Assembly: GCA_946547205.1 (NCBI GenBank)
Contig: CAMNPA010000051.1
Coordinates: forward strand, 1 to 7,672
Length of the DNA stretch: 7,672 nt
DNA from: an uncultured Selenomonadales bacterium
GTDB lineage: Bacteria; Bacillota; Negativicutes; Selenomonadales; Selenomonadaceae
Direction of reading: 5' to 3'
In this document: positions 1-6,293 of the stretch, in pieces
Numbering within the stretch: position 1 is the first letter of the stretch
Layout of the letters: each line of letters opens with the position of its first letter
Position numbers and translations under genes: made by a program
Notes under the pieces: generated by a model
The model's database searches: none
What the model was told of the DNA's origin: nothing
Seen by the model: only the letters and a program-made list of their open reading frames with translations

Positions 1-71
1 TCGTCGTAAATTCAAGCGTCGAAAAATTTTTTGAACGCGTCGCTTATCGGAAGTCTCTCGCTCCGAATTGA
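1..71 (+). CDS. Probable 3' end of an upstream gene (partial)
   Basis: Reading from base 3, an open frame crosses the window edge and stops at TGA 69-71, giving a 22-residue tail that ends in ...FFERVAYRKSLAPN. Its codons (GAA AAA TTT TTT GAA CGC) look like those of the genes downstream, and it ends 34 nt before the next start, as expected for co-oriented neighbours. The other two forward frames close earlier, at TAA 7-9 and TGA 32-34. Nothing in so short a tail identifies a product. The call rests on frame, codon style and spacing only, and the upstream gene could instead end at one of the other two stops. Confidence 0.4.
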   Translation, partial: VVNSSVEKFFERVAYRKSLAPN

Positions 72-90
72 CGCCCGATAAATTTTTTGG

Positions 91-99
91 AAAGAAGGT
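91..99 (+). promoter_or_regulatory. Ribosome binding site of the large CapA/glycosyltransferase gene
   Basis: AAAGAAGGT lies 6 nt before TTG 106. It supports that TTG as the start rather than the in-frame ATG at 139, which has no comparable purine-rich element at the right distance. The choice adds 11 residues upstream of MKGQAAIFFGG. Confidence 0.65.
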
Positions 100-105
100 A
101 GTCGC

Positions 106-3100
106 TTGTTCTTAAATCAAACCGTTATACCGCCGTTCATGAAAGGACAGGCAGCGATTTTTTTTGGCGGCAATGTCAACGTCGGTCGCCGCATGAATTT
201 CAATCCGCACGAAAAACCTTTCGGCAACATCGCCGCAATGCTTGAAGCCGATTTGCGAATCGTCAATCTTGATTGCGTCATCGCCGCGCAGGGACAACAA
301 ATTTACAAGGGCGAAGGCGATATTCATCACCTGCACGCGCGCCCCGAACAAATTAATCTGCTCATCGACGCGAACATTGACGTTGCGTTGACTGCCAACA
401 ATCACGCGTTGGATTACGGCACTGCGGCATTGTTCGAGCAAAACGCTTACCTTGAGCAGGCGGGAATTCTTCATTGCGGCACCGGCAAAAATTTCGACGA
501 CGCTGCTCGTCCGCTGTTCATCAAGGTCAACGATATTATCATCGCGCTGTTTAATGTTGATGCCACGACGAATTTTTTTGCCGCAACGGAAGATAAGCCC
601 GGAACTTTTTATTTGCCGACCAATGAGCCCGAACGTTGGAAAAATTTTTTCGCGGAACAAATCGCCGACGCCAAACGTAAAGCCGACGTTGTTTTTGTCG
701 CGCCGCATTGGAGCCCGAAAGGTCTAACTGAACCGATTGAGCCGATTAAAAATTTGGGCAGACTGCTGATTGATTGCGGTGCCGACGCAGTTTTAGGTTG
801 CCGGCCGCATCTCGTGCAAGGCGTAGAAACTTACAAAGACCGTCCGATAATTTATTCGCACGGAAATTTTTTGTTCGATGCCATTCCGCGACTCGGCGGC
901 GCATTTTTAATCGTTGTCTCCAAAAACGGCGTTGAGCAAGTCGTTTTCAATCCGCTGATAATCGAGCCGTGCAAAATTTCTTCGCCAAACGTCGAGCAAA
1001 CGGCGAAAGTTGACATGTACTTTATCGACGCCTGCCAAAAGCTCAACACGACTTGCAAAACTTTGCCCGGCGGTCTGATTGAAATTAAATTTGAGCCGTC
1101 GCCGCATGACGAACGAAAATTGGAGCCCGTCGAGCTGTCAAGTTCCATGCGCAACGGAGAAAAAATTTCGCCGCTGACTGAACCTTTGCCCGAATGGATT
1201 GTTGACAACGTGCCCGAAGAGTCGCGCATTGAACCGCAACAATTCGGCGCAATAAAACTTGTCGGCTGCCGCATCGCTCCCGAATGTTTGCCGCTGAAAA
1301 AATTTCAGACGCTTTACGTCGAGACTTACTGGACGCTTGACGAATCAACAGACAAGGATTTGAAAATCCAAATACTAGGCGTGCCGACAGCTAAAGTTGC
1401 AATGCCGAATTTTGGCGTCGACCTGGAGCACCAAGCTTGCGATTGGATGTTCCCGACAAATCGTTGGAAAGCCGGCGTCATTTATCGCGAAAAATTCGGA
1501 CTGCCGTCGCCTTTCGTGAAAGATGTCGCCAATGTCAATCTGCGCGCGGAAATTTCCGTTTTCGACGACACAACGGCACTCGGCAAATACATTCATCCGA
1601 CGACAATCGCTTTGCAAACGTTAAAGCCCGTTCAAATTCCGCAACCGTCAATTCCCGCGAAAAAATCTAAACTGCCTGCGACCGCCGATATTGAAATTTT
1701 CAAACGCGAATTCGCCGCAGAAAATAATGTTGTCGTTTTCATGCTGAATAAAATTTCGTCCGATTCGATGAGCCGCGAACGTTCGGCTTGTCGCAGGGCA
1801 AAGTTGTTTGAAAAATATCTGGGCGTCAAAGTCACTCTCGTCACGAATGATTGGCAAAACGATTCATCGGAGCAACGTGATAATTGCGGGATTGATTCGC
1901 CGATATTGAACATGTACGATTATTTTCAGGAAATTGACCGCGAGATTGAGCAGCCGCGCGAAATTTTCATTCAACCGCTGCACGAAGATTGGAAGATTAA
2001 ACTTTCCGGCGATGAGTTGAAAATTTATCAGTCGGACGACAAGTTGATTATGCAAGGCGCGTATTTTCCCAAAAGTCACAAGTTGAGCCGTATCGATTTC
2101 CGCAACGACGACCGAAAAATTTATCGCCGAGATTTTTATGACGCGCTTGGATTTTTAAGCCGGCGTCAAGAGCTGGCGGCCGAAACTCAACGCGTGAAAG
2201 AAATTTTTTATTATCGTCCCGACGGCACCGTTGCAGTTCATGAACTTTATGAAGTCAACGACTCTGAAAATAAATTGAGCTTGATTGAATTGATTGACCG
2301 CGAAGAAAATGTCACGAAGACTTTCAACAATCGCGAAGATGCCGTTTCGCATTGGCTGTCGAATGTTTTCAACGACGCGGCGAAAAATTTTTTCCTTATC
2401 AGCGACGGCACGACCATTTACGATAAATATCTGCATCAGACTTCGGCGCAAGGCAACGTTTACAAAATTCACGTCGCGAACGAGAATTCAACCAAGCTTT
2501 CGACAAAGTGCAAATTCGACGCGATAATCACTTCAACGGAAAATCAGCGCAATGACATTGCTAAGCGTTACGATTTGGAAAACGTCTTCGCGATTCCGAA
2601 TTCAATCGTTGCCGCGCTCAAGGTGAAAAATTTTGAGCCGAATCCTTTTAAAATCGTGCAAGTCGGGCGTTTATTAGACTTCAAAAGTTACGCTGTGGCA
2701 GTCGATGTTATGCGGCGTGTGCTGAAAAAATTTCCGCAGGCGACGTTGCATTTCCACTGCGAAAAAAATTCGTTGCAACAGGAAGTTCAAGAGCTAATCG
2801 ACGCGAACAATCTTGGCGACAACATAAAATTCGCTGACTTCAACGACAATCCTCACGAGATATTTTCAGCGGCGGCACTGTCAATTTTTATCAGCAAATT
2901 TGAAGGATTTTCTAACGCGATTCAAGAGAGTTTGCTGCAAGATTGTCCCGTGGTGGCGTTCGATTTTCGTTACGGCTCGCGCGAAATGACAGCTGACGGC
3001 GTGAACGGTTACTTGGTTCCTGTCGATGACGCGGCGGCAATGGCAAATCAAATCATAAAAATTTTCACGGTGCCCGGTCTTCGTAAACGTCTCGCGGCAA

Positions 3101-3501
3101 ATTGCGCACGGAGCATTGAAAAATTCTCGCCAAAAGTCGTGGCGAATCAATGGGCAAAACTTTTCAATCGGCTCACGAATCCCGATTCAACCGGCATGAA
3201 AAAATCTGCGCGGCAAGTCGCGGCGATTCAAGACGCAAAAATTTTCAACGGTCTGATGAATTTGCCCGCAACAGGCGTTGGAAAATTTGTCTCGGAATTT
3301 TCCGCACCGGAATTGTCCGCGCCGGAAGTCTCGGCAAGTCATTGGGCTACAATTTTCAAGCAACGCAAGAGCTTACATTTGCAAAGCGTGAAAAAATCCG
3401 TGCCGAAAATTTCTGCGCCGAAAGTATCCGTGGCGGAAAAATCAGCGTCGGAGTCCGTGGCGAATCAATGGGCAAAACTTTTCACACAGTTCATGAATTA
3501 G
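106..3501 (+). CDS. CapA-like domain / beta-sandwich / GT4 glycosyltransferase fusion protein with repeat tail
   Basis: This 1131-aa protein has four parts. Residues about 15-290 match the CapA/PGA_cap (metallophosphoesterase-like) fold: GGNVNVGRR 21-29, NLD 54-56, TANNHALDYG 96-105, PHW 200-202, GADAVLGCRPHLVQ 225-238 and YSHGNFLFD 250-258. Residues about 375-505 look like a beta-sandwich accessory domain (YVETYW, then W454-KAG and LPSP), followed by a Pro/Lys linker at about 505-525. Residues about 530-1022 are a GT-B, GT4-type glycosyltransferase resembling TagE/GtfA: YYRPDGT 702-708, VGRLLDFK 853-860, the E933-x7-E941 motif in EGFSNAIQE, and RYGSREM...DGVNGYLVP. Residues 1023-1131 are a low-complexity tail with degenerate repeats. 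There is no signal peptide or membrane segment, so a cytoplasmic or peripheral location is likely. By family, the GT part should transfer a sugar from a nucleotide donor to a surface polymer or protein; the acceptor is unknown. The CapA part departs from consensus at metal-site positions. The gene starts at TTG with a good ribosome binding site. Confidence 0.85.
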   Translation: MFLNQTVIPPFMKGQAAIFFGGNVNVGRRMNFNPHEKPFGNIAAMLEADLRIVNLDCVIAAQGQQIYKGEGDIHHLHARPEQINLLIDANIDVALTANNHALDYGTAALFEQNAYLEQAGILHCGTGKNFDDAARPLFIKVNDIIIALFNVDATTNFFAATEDKPGTFYLPTNEPERWKNFFAEQIADAKRKADVVFVAPHWSPKGLTEPIEPIKNLGRLLIDCGADAVLGCRPHLVQGVETYKDRPIIYSHGNFLFDAIPRLGGAFLIVVSKNGVEQVVFNPLIIEPCKISSPNVEQTAKVDMYFIDACQKLNTTCKTLPGGLIEIKFEPSPHDERKLEPVELSSSMRNGEKISPLTEPLPEWIVDNVPEESRIEPQQFGAIKLVGCRIAPECLPLKKFQTLYVETYWTLDESTDKDLKIQILGVPTAKVAMPNFGVDLEHQACDWMFPTNRWKAGVIYREKFGLPSPFVKDVANVNLRAEISVFDDTTALGKYIHPTTIALQTLKPVQIPQPSIPAKKSKLPATADIEIFKREFAAENNVVVFMLNKISSDSMSRERSACRRAKLFEKYLGVKVTLVTNDWQNDSSEQRDNCGIDSPILNMYDYFQEIDREIEQPREIFIQPLHEDWKIKLSGDELKIYQSDDKLIMQGAYFPKSHKLSRIDFRNDDRKIYRRDFYDALGFLSRRQELAAETQRVKEIFYYRPDGTVAVHELYEVNDSENKLSLIELIDREENVTKTFNNREDAVSHWLSNVFNDAAKNFFLISDGTTIYDKYLHQTSAQGNVYKIHVANENSTKLSTKCKFDAIITSTENQRNDIAKRYDLENVFAIPNSIVAALKVKNFEPNPFKIVQVGRLLDFKSYAVAVDVMRRVLKKFPQATLHFHCEKNSLQQEVQELIDANNLGDNIKFADFNDNPHEIFSAAALSIFISKFEGFSNAIQESLLQDCPVVAFDFRYGSREMTADGVNGYLVPVDDAAAMANQIIKIFTVPGLRKRLAANCARSIEKFSPKVVANQWAKLFNRLTNPDSTGMKKSARQVAAIQDAKIFNGLMNLPATGVGKFVSEFSAPELSAPEVSASHWATIFKQRKSLHLQSVKKSVPKISAPKVSVAEKSASESVANQWAKLFTQFMN
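3136..3498 (+). repeat. Four degenerate copies of a 15-codon helix motif in the glycosyltransferase tail
   Basis: The copies lie at 3136-3180 (VVANQWAKLFNRLTN), 3217-3261 (VAAIQDAKIFNGLMN), 3328-3372 (VSASHWATIFKQRKS) and 3454-3498 (SVANQWAKLFTQFMN), the last ending exactly at the stop codon. Copies 1 and 4 share a 29-nt exact direct repeat (3138-3166 and 3456-3484), 318 nt apart. Copy 2 is also similar at the DNA level, while copy 3 has drifted. Copy 1 corresponds to the terminal helix of the GT-B fold, so the later copies look like internal duplications. The spacers contain SAPE/SAPK-type short repeats and increase in length (12, 22 and 27 residues). Confidence 0.8.
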
Positions 3502-3502
3502 A

Positions 3503-3508
3503 AGGGAG
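3503..3508 (+). promoter_or_regulatory. Ribosome binding site fixing the acyl ligase start at TTG 3519
   Basis: AGGGAG lies just after the stop of the upstream gene and 10 nt before TTG 3519. It argues against the much longer in-frame extension back to ATG 3150, which would be read out of frame through the repeat tail of the glycosyltransferase. The protein beginning MLVHEIINRGRSEDLAVF also aligns with the usual N-terminus of the AMP-binding family. Confidence 0.75.
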
Positions 3509-3518
3509 CGTAAAAAAT

Positions 3519-4979
3519 TTGTTAGTTCACGAAATTATCAATCGCGGACGCAGTGAAGATCTCGCGGTGTTCGATGAAGGTCGGCGGACAACTTACGCGC
3601 AACTCAAGCAGGGCATAAAAAAATATCGCAACCGTCTTTACGAACTCGGCATTCGGCAAGGCGATCGCGTCGGAATTTTTTCGCGCAACAGTGCGGAATT
3701 CATCTACGCTTATTTCGCAACGGCATCACTCGGTGCAATCAACGTTCCGATAAATTTTCAGCTTAGTCCGCGCGAAACGGCTTACATCCTTCAAAATGCC
3801 GGCGTCGAACATTTGCTGACCAATGAGCCGATTCAATTCGACGAGCCGATTAACGTCACTCAACACGACATTGCAACTTTCGCCGATAAAGATTCTCCCG
3901 ATGCGCCCGATTTTCCCGACAATCTCGACGAGAATGCTCCTTGCGCGATAATTTACACGTCCGGCACGACAGGCAACCCTAAAGGCGCGGTTCTGTCACA
4001 TAAAAATCTTGTTCACAACGCGTGGCAATGCAGCGTTTTCAAATGCAGTCGCGAATGCAAATCGATCTGCGTTCTGCCAATGTATCACTGCTTCGGCTGG
4101 ACGTGCATTGTGCTGAACAGTTTTTATCGCGGCGCATCGGTTTACGTTCTGCGCGTCTTCAAGCCGAAAGATATGATTGATATGATTCGCGAGGAAGGCA
4201 TTACCGATATGATTATCGTGCCGTCGATTTTCAAGCTCGTCACTGCTCTTGCCAAGCCCGAAGACTTCAAGACGATTCGATTTGCGATGAGCGGCGGAAC
4301 GACTTTGCCCGATAAAATTGTCGACGAGTTCACGAAAAAATTTGGGCTCGCGGTCGCTGAAGGTTACGGACTGTCCGAAGCGTCGCCTTGCGTATTTTTG
4401 ACGACTCACGGCGAAGAACGTCAAGGCTCGTGCGGAAAAATGCTTGACGGCGAAGAAATTCGTATCGTCGACGAGGACGGCAAAGACCTTGCGCCCGGTG
4501 AAGTCGGCGAAGTTTTGGTTCGCGGCGGTCAAGTCATGCTTGAATACTGGAAAAATCCTCAAGCCACTGCTGAAACGATTGACGCTGACGGCTGGTTGCA
4601 CACGGGCGACGTCGGCAAAGTCGACGCGGACGGCTACTATTACATCGTCAACCGAATCAAAGAAATGATTATCAGCATGGGCGAAAATATTTATCCGCGC
4701 GAAGTCGAAGAAGTCGTTTACAAGTTTCGCGGCATTAAGGACGCGGCGGTTATCGGCGTTGATGACAAACTGCGCGGGCAAGTCGGAGCGTGTTTCTTTG
4801 AAGTTCAAGACGGTGCGAAGGTTGACGTTCGTGAGCTGAAAAAATTCCTGCAGAAAAATCTTGCTCTGTACAAAATTCCGCGCGAGTTCCATCAGCTGGA
4901 CGAAATTCCGCGCACATCGACGGGCAAAATTTCTAAGCGCACGATTCTGGAAAATTATCTTGCGGCGAAGGAGAATTGA
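3519..4979 (+). CDS. AMP-forming acyl-CoA synthetase / acyl-acid ligase (ANL superfamily)
   Basis: The predicted protein has 486 aa and should activate a carboxylic acid with ATP to an acyl-adenylate, then transfer it to CoA or another thiol. The adenylate-forming motifs are in order: phosphate loop YTSGTTGNPKG 146-156, EGYGLSE 281-287, GWLHTGD 358-364, the hinge region VNRIKEMI 377-384, GENIYPREVEEVV 388-400, and the C-terminal PRTSTGK with catalytic-type lysine K470. The length is near the short end for long- and medium-chain acyl-CoA ligases. The substrate cannot be read from sequence; fatty acid is the most generic guess and an o-succinylbenzoate-type acid is not excluded. Unusual points are six cysteines within residues 171-196 and Asn at position 378, where Asp is usual in the hinge. 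The gene follows the large glycosyltransferase by 17 nt and ends 1 nt before the next start. It appears soluble and cytoplasmic. Confidence 0.9.
   Translation: MLVHEIINRGRSEDLAVFDEGRRTTYAQLKQGIKKYRNRLYELGIRQGDRVGIFSRNSAEFIYAYFATASLGAINVPINFQLSPRETAYILQNAGVEHLLTNEPIQFDEPINVTQHDIATFADKDSPDAPDFPDNLDENAPCAIIYTSGTTGNPKGAVLSHKNLVHNAWQCSVFKCSRECKSICVLPMYHCFGWTCIVLNSFYRGASVYVLRVFKPKDMIDMIREEGITDMIIVPSIFKLVTALAKPEDFKTIRFAMSGGTTLPDKIVDEFTKKFGLAVAEGYGLSEASPCVFLTTHGEERQGSCGKMLDGEEIRIVDEDGKDLAPGEVGEVLVRGGQVMLEYWKNPQATAETIDADGWLHTGDVGKVDADGYYYIVNRIKEMIISMGENIYPREVEEVVYKFRGIKDAAVIGVDDKLRGQVGACFFEVQDGAKVDVRELKKFLQKNLALYKIPREFHQLDEIPRTSTGKISKRTILENYLAAKEN
4968..4974 (+). promoter_or_regulatory. Ribosome binding site of the first paralogue, inside the end of the ligase gene
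   Basis: AAGGAGA lies within the last codons of the ligase gene and 6 nt before GTG 4981. It decides the start of the next gene: the frame is open upstream, but that stretch is an Arg-rich shadow of the ligase C-terminus, not a plausible N-terminus. Confidence 0.75.
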
Positions 4980-4980
4980 C

Positions 4981-5499
4981 GTGAGCATTTCCTCTGAACA
5001 GATTGACAAAATCCTTGAGCACATCGATAAAAATCCCGCCATTGACGTTGAAAATACTCTGACGCTCAACGTGACTGCCGACACTCTGCAACGCGACTTC
5101 AACATTGCGATTCATCCATTCATCGACAAAGCTCCGCTTGAAGACGACGTGCGCGACATCATGGAAAAACTTTTTCTGATAAGCGATTGGAATATTTTCA
5201 CGGCGGAAGGCGGAAAATTTTTCATGAATCTTTTCGGAGACAGCGTGGCGATTTGCGGCGTCACGGCTCACGATAACGACCGATTCAAGCTGCTGAGTTG
5301 CATTTACGTTGCGCCCGAAACTTCAAACGAAAATACTTTGGCATCGTTGGTGCTCGCGTCGTTCGTTAAGGTTCTCTTCCCGACTGTCGACGCCGAAAAA
5401 TTTTTACGCGAATTGACCGGCATCGTGACGCGCGACGGAATAAAACTTTCACTTGCGGCTGACGGCGGCTTGATTTTCGTTACGGCTGTCGCGGCGTGA
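4981..5499 (+). CDS. Uncharacterised protein, tandem paralogue 1 (no signal peptide)
   Basis: I do not recognise this 172-aa protein's family. It is clearly related to the two full-length proteins at 5703-6281 and 6294-6878. All three share an N-terminal EQI/EQF helix, a segment like LNxxADTLQRDFN (LNAETFRKNFN and MNADAFRTRFN in the others), a central region with A-x-G-x-(F/Y), a (V/L)xAPE/TPE-type turn, then xSFVKxLFPTVDAEKFLREL and a C-terminal DGxKxSxAxDGxxxxxTAxA. Unlike those two, it begins MSISSEQIDKILEHI directly, with no hydrophobic leader, so it should remain cytoplasmic unless exported another way. It starts at GTG one base after the ligase stop, with a strong ribosome binding site, and is probably translated as part of the same message. 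The predicted fold is mixed alpha/beta. Function is unknown. Confidence 0.8.
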   Translation: MSISSEQIDKILEHIDKNPAIDVENTLTLNVTADTLQRDFNIAIHPFIDKAPLEDDVRDIMEKLFLISDWNIFTAEGGKFFMNLFGDSVAICGVTAHDNDRFKLLSCIYVAPETSNENTLASLVLASFVKVLFPTVDAEKFLRELTGIVTRDGIKLSLAADGGLIFVTAVAA

Positions 5500-5505
5500 A
5501 AGGAG
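5499..5505 (+). promoter_or_regulatory. Ribosome binding site overlapping a stop codon (mini-gene)
   Basis: AAAGGAG begins on the last base of the preceding TGA stop and lies 7 nt before GTG 5513. The same stop/ribosome-binding-site/start module is repeated at 5689-5695 before GTG 5703. It places the mini-gene start at 5513 rather than TTG 5507, which would be almost touching the site. Confidence 0.75.
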
Positions 5506-5512
5506 ATTGTTC

Positions 5513-5689
5513 GTGAAAAAATTCTGCGTGGCGTTGACGGTCGCGCTAATCTTAGCGGCAAGCAGTTTCGTTGAAGCGGCAATGTTCACCAGCGAACAGA
5601 TTCAGCAAATGCTTTCGATAACCGCGCAAAATCCCGCTGTTAAGCAAAATAAAATGCTCATCGTTGACGATTCGGCTGTCGTGGCGTGA
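5513..5689 (+). CDS. Secreted 58-aa mini-protein, internally truncated paralogue
   Basis: This short complete gene encodes a typical Sec signal peptide (MKKF, hydrophobic core to about residue 18, then FVEA with a likely cut after A22). The predicted mature peptide is about 36 residues, AMFTSEQIQQMLSITAQN onward, ending SAVVA. Its first 49 codons match the 192-aa neighbour at about 90 percent nucleotide identity, and its last residues match the end of the 172-aa gene upstream (TAVAA). It therefore lacks the middle and most of the C-terminal part of the family. It has a good ribosome binding site, a GTG start and no frameshift. Differences from the neighbour are mainly synonymous, which suggests it has been kept as a protein. 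It could still be a decaying duplication remnant. Function is unknown. Confidence 0.65.
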   Translation: MKKFCVALTVALILAASSFVEAAMFTSEQIQQMLSITAQNPAVKQNKMLIVDDSAVVA

Positions 5690-5702
5690 AAGGAGATTCT
5701 TC

Positions 5703-6281
5703 GTGAAAAAATTCTGCGTGGCGTTGACGGTCGCGCTAATCGTGGCGGTAAGCAGCTTTGTTGAGGCGGCAACTTTCACCGGCGAACAGATTCAGCAAAT
5801 GCTTTCAATCACCGCGCAAAATCCCGCCGTCAATCAAAACAAAATGCTCAAGCTCAACGCCGAGACCTTCCGAAAAAATTTCAACGTGTTCATGATAAAT
5901 TTCATAAGGCAGACAAATGCCGGCGACGATGCCGCGATGATGCAACGAGTGCTTTTGATTGACAAGACGGCTGTCACTGCGAAGAACGGCTGCAACATTT
6001 TCGGGAAAAATTTTTTCGGCAAGGTCATGATTGTCGGCTTCGGCGAGACTGAAAAAAATTTCAAGGTGCTGAACTTTTTCGCCGCGAAGATTGAGAATCG
6101 TGACGACGCGCTGTTTTACACGCTGATTCTTAACGGCTTCGTCAAGAGCATTTCGCCCGAACTTGACGCCAAAACTTTGCTCGACAAGCTGAAGAAAAAT
6201 TCCGTCGTGATTCGCGGCGGCGTGAAATTTTCCGTCACCAAAAGCGGCGACATTGACATCATCACCGCGACTGCAAGCTAA
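5703..6281 (+). CDS. Uncharacterised secreted protein, tandem paralogue 2
   Basis: This 192-aa protein has a clear Sec signal peptide (MKKFCVALTVALIVAVSSFVEA, probable cleavage after A22). The cysteine at residue 5 is too early and in the wrong context for a lipobox, so it is not a lipoprotein. The mature part begins ATFTGEQIQQML and carries the family features LNAETFRKNFN 51-61, a central FGKNFFGKVMIVGFGE segment, ILNGFVKSISPELDAKTLLDKL about 142-163, and a C-terminal GGVKFSVTKSGDI...TATAS. It should be periplasmic or extracellular. The start is GTG 5703, 7 nt after AGGAG; an in-frame ATG at 5664 would bury the signal peptide behind an Arg-rich stretch read from the mini-gene. It begins 13 nt after the mini-gene and ends 12 nt before paralogue 3. 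I recognise no known domain. Confidence 0.82.
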   Translation: MKKFCVALTVALIVAVSSFVEAATFTGEQIQQMLSITAQNPAVNQNKMLKLNAETFRKNFNVFMINFIRQTNAGDDAAMMQRVLLIDKTAVTAKNGCNIFGKNFFGKVMIVGFGETEKNFKVLNFFAAKIENRDDALFYTLILNGFVKSISPELDAKTLLDKLKKNSVVIRGGVKFSVTKSGDIDIITATAS

Positions 6282-6286
6282 GGGGG
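6280..6286 (+). promoter_or_regulatory. Ribosome binding site for TTG start of paralogue 3
   Basis: AAGGGGG overlaps the TAA stop of paralogue 2 and lies 7 nt before TTG 6294. This supports a TTG start giving MKKIFLALTIALTM, a standard signal-peptide N-terminus. Confidence 0.7.
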
Positions 6287-6293
6287 CTATCAC

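Larger units (their letters stand above)
5483..5850 (+). repeat. Tandem duplication, two 178-bp copies with 190-bp period
   Basis: Copy A is 5483-5660 and copy B is 5673-5850. Each begins in the last codons of one gene (CGGCTGTCG[C/T]GGCGTGA), includes the ribosome binding site AAAGGAG and GTG start, and runs through about 49 codons of the next gene. The first 69 nt differ at only 2 positions; later parts are more diverged, mostly at third codon positions. Copy B is the real 5' end of the 192-aa gene. Copy A ends where it joins sequence matching the tail of the preceding 172-aa gene. A single tandem duplication from the 3' end of paralogue 1 into the 5' part of paralogue 2 explains the layout. 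Confidence 0.85.

Noticed and set aside
68..96. Possible promoter with TTGACG as a -35 element before the first large gene
   Set aside because: At 17 nt spacing the -10 position reads AAAGAA, and the AT-rich GATAAATT is too close. TTGACG also overlaps the probable stop of an upstream gene and recurs by codon usage elsewhere.
112..708. 198-codon minus-strand open frame opposite the CapA-like domain
   Set aside because: The sense strand carries clear CapA motifs here; the antisense frame is a codon-bias shadow.
3138..3484. CRISPR-like repeat array
   Set aside because: Only two copies are exact, spacing is irregular, and all copies lie in frame inside one gene and encode a helix motif.
3150..3518. 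123-codon in-frame extension of the acyl ligase back into the glycosyltransferase gene
   Set aside because: It is read out of frame through the repeat tail of the upstream gene, is rich in Arg/Lys and Gly with no family similarity, and has no suitable ribosome binding site. TTG 3519 has one and gives the normal family N-terminus.
3996..5105. 369-codon open frame on the minus strand
   Set aside because: It lies opposite the ligase and the first paralogue, both well supported. Its composition (Phe, Asn, Arg, Val rich) is what antisense of this codon usage gives, and it shows no motif.
5483..5850. Insertion sequence or attachment-site origin for the direct repeats
   Set aside because: There is no transposase, terminal inverted repeat or target-site pattern. 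The repeats are coding sequence in phase with genes, so simple tandem duplication suffices.
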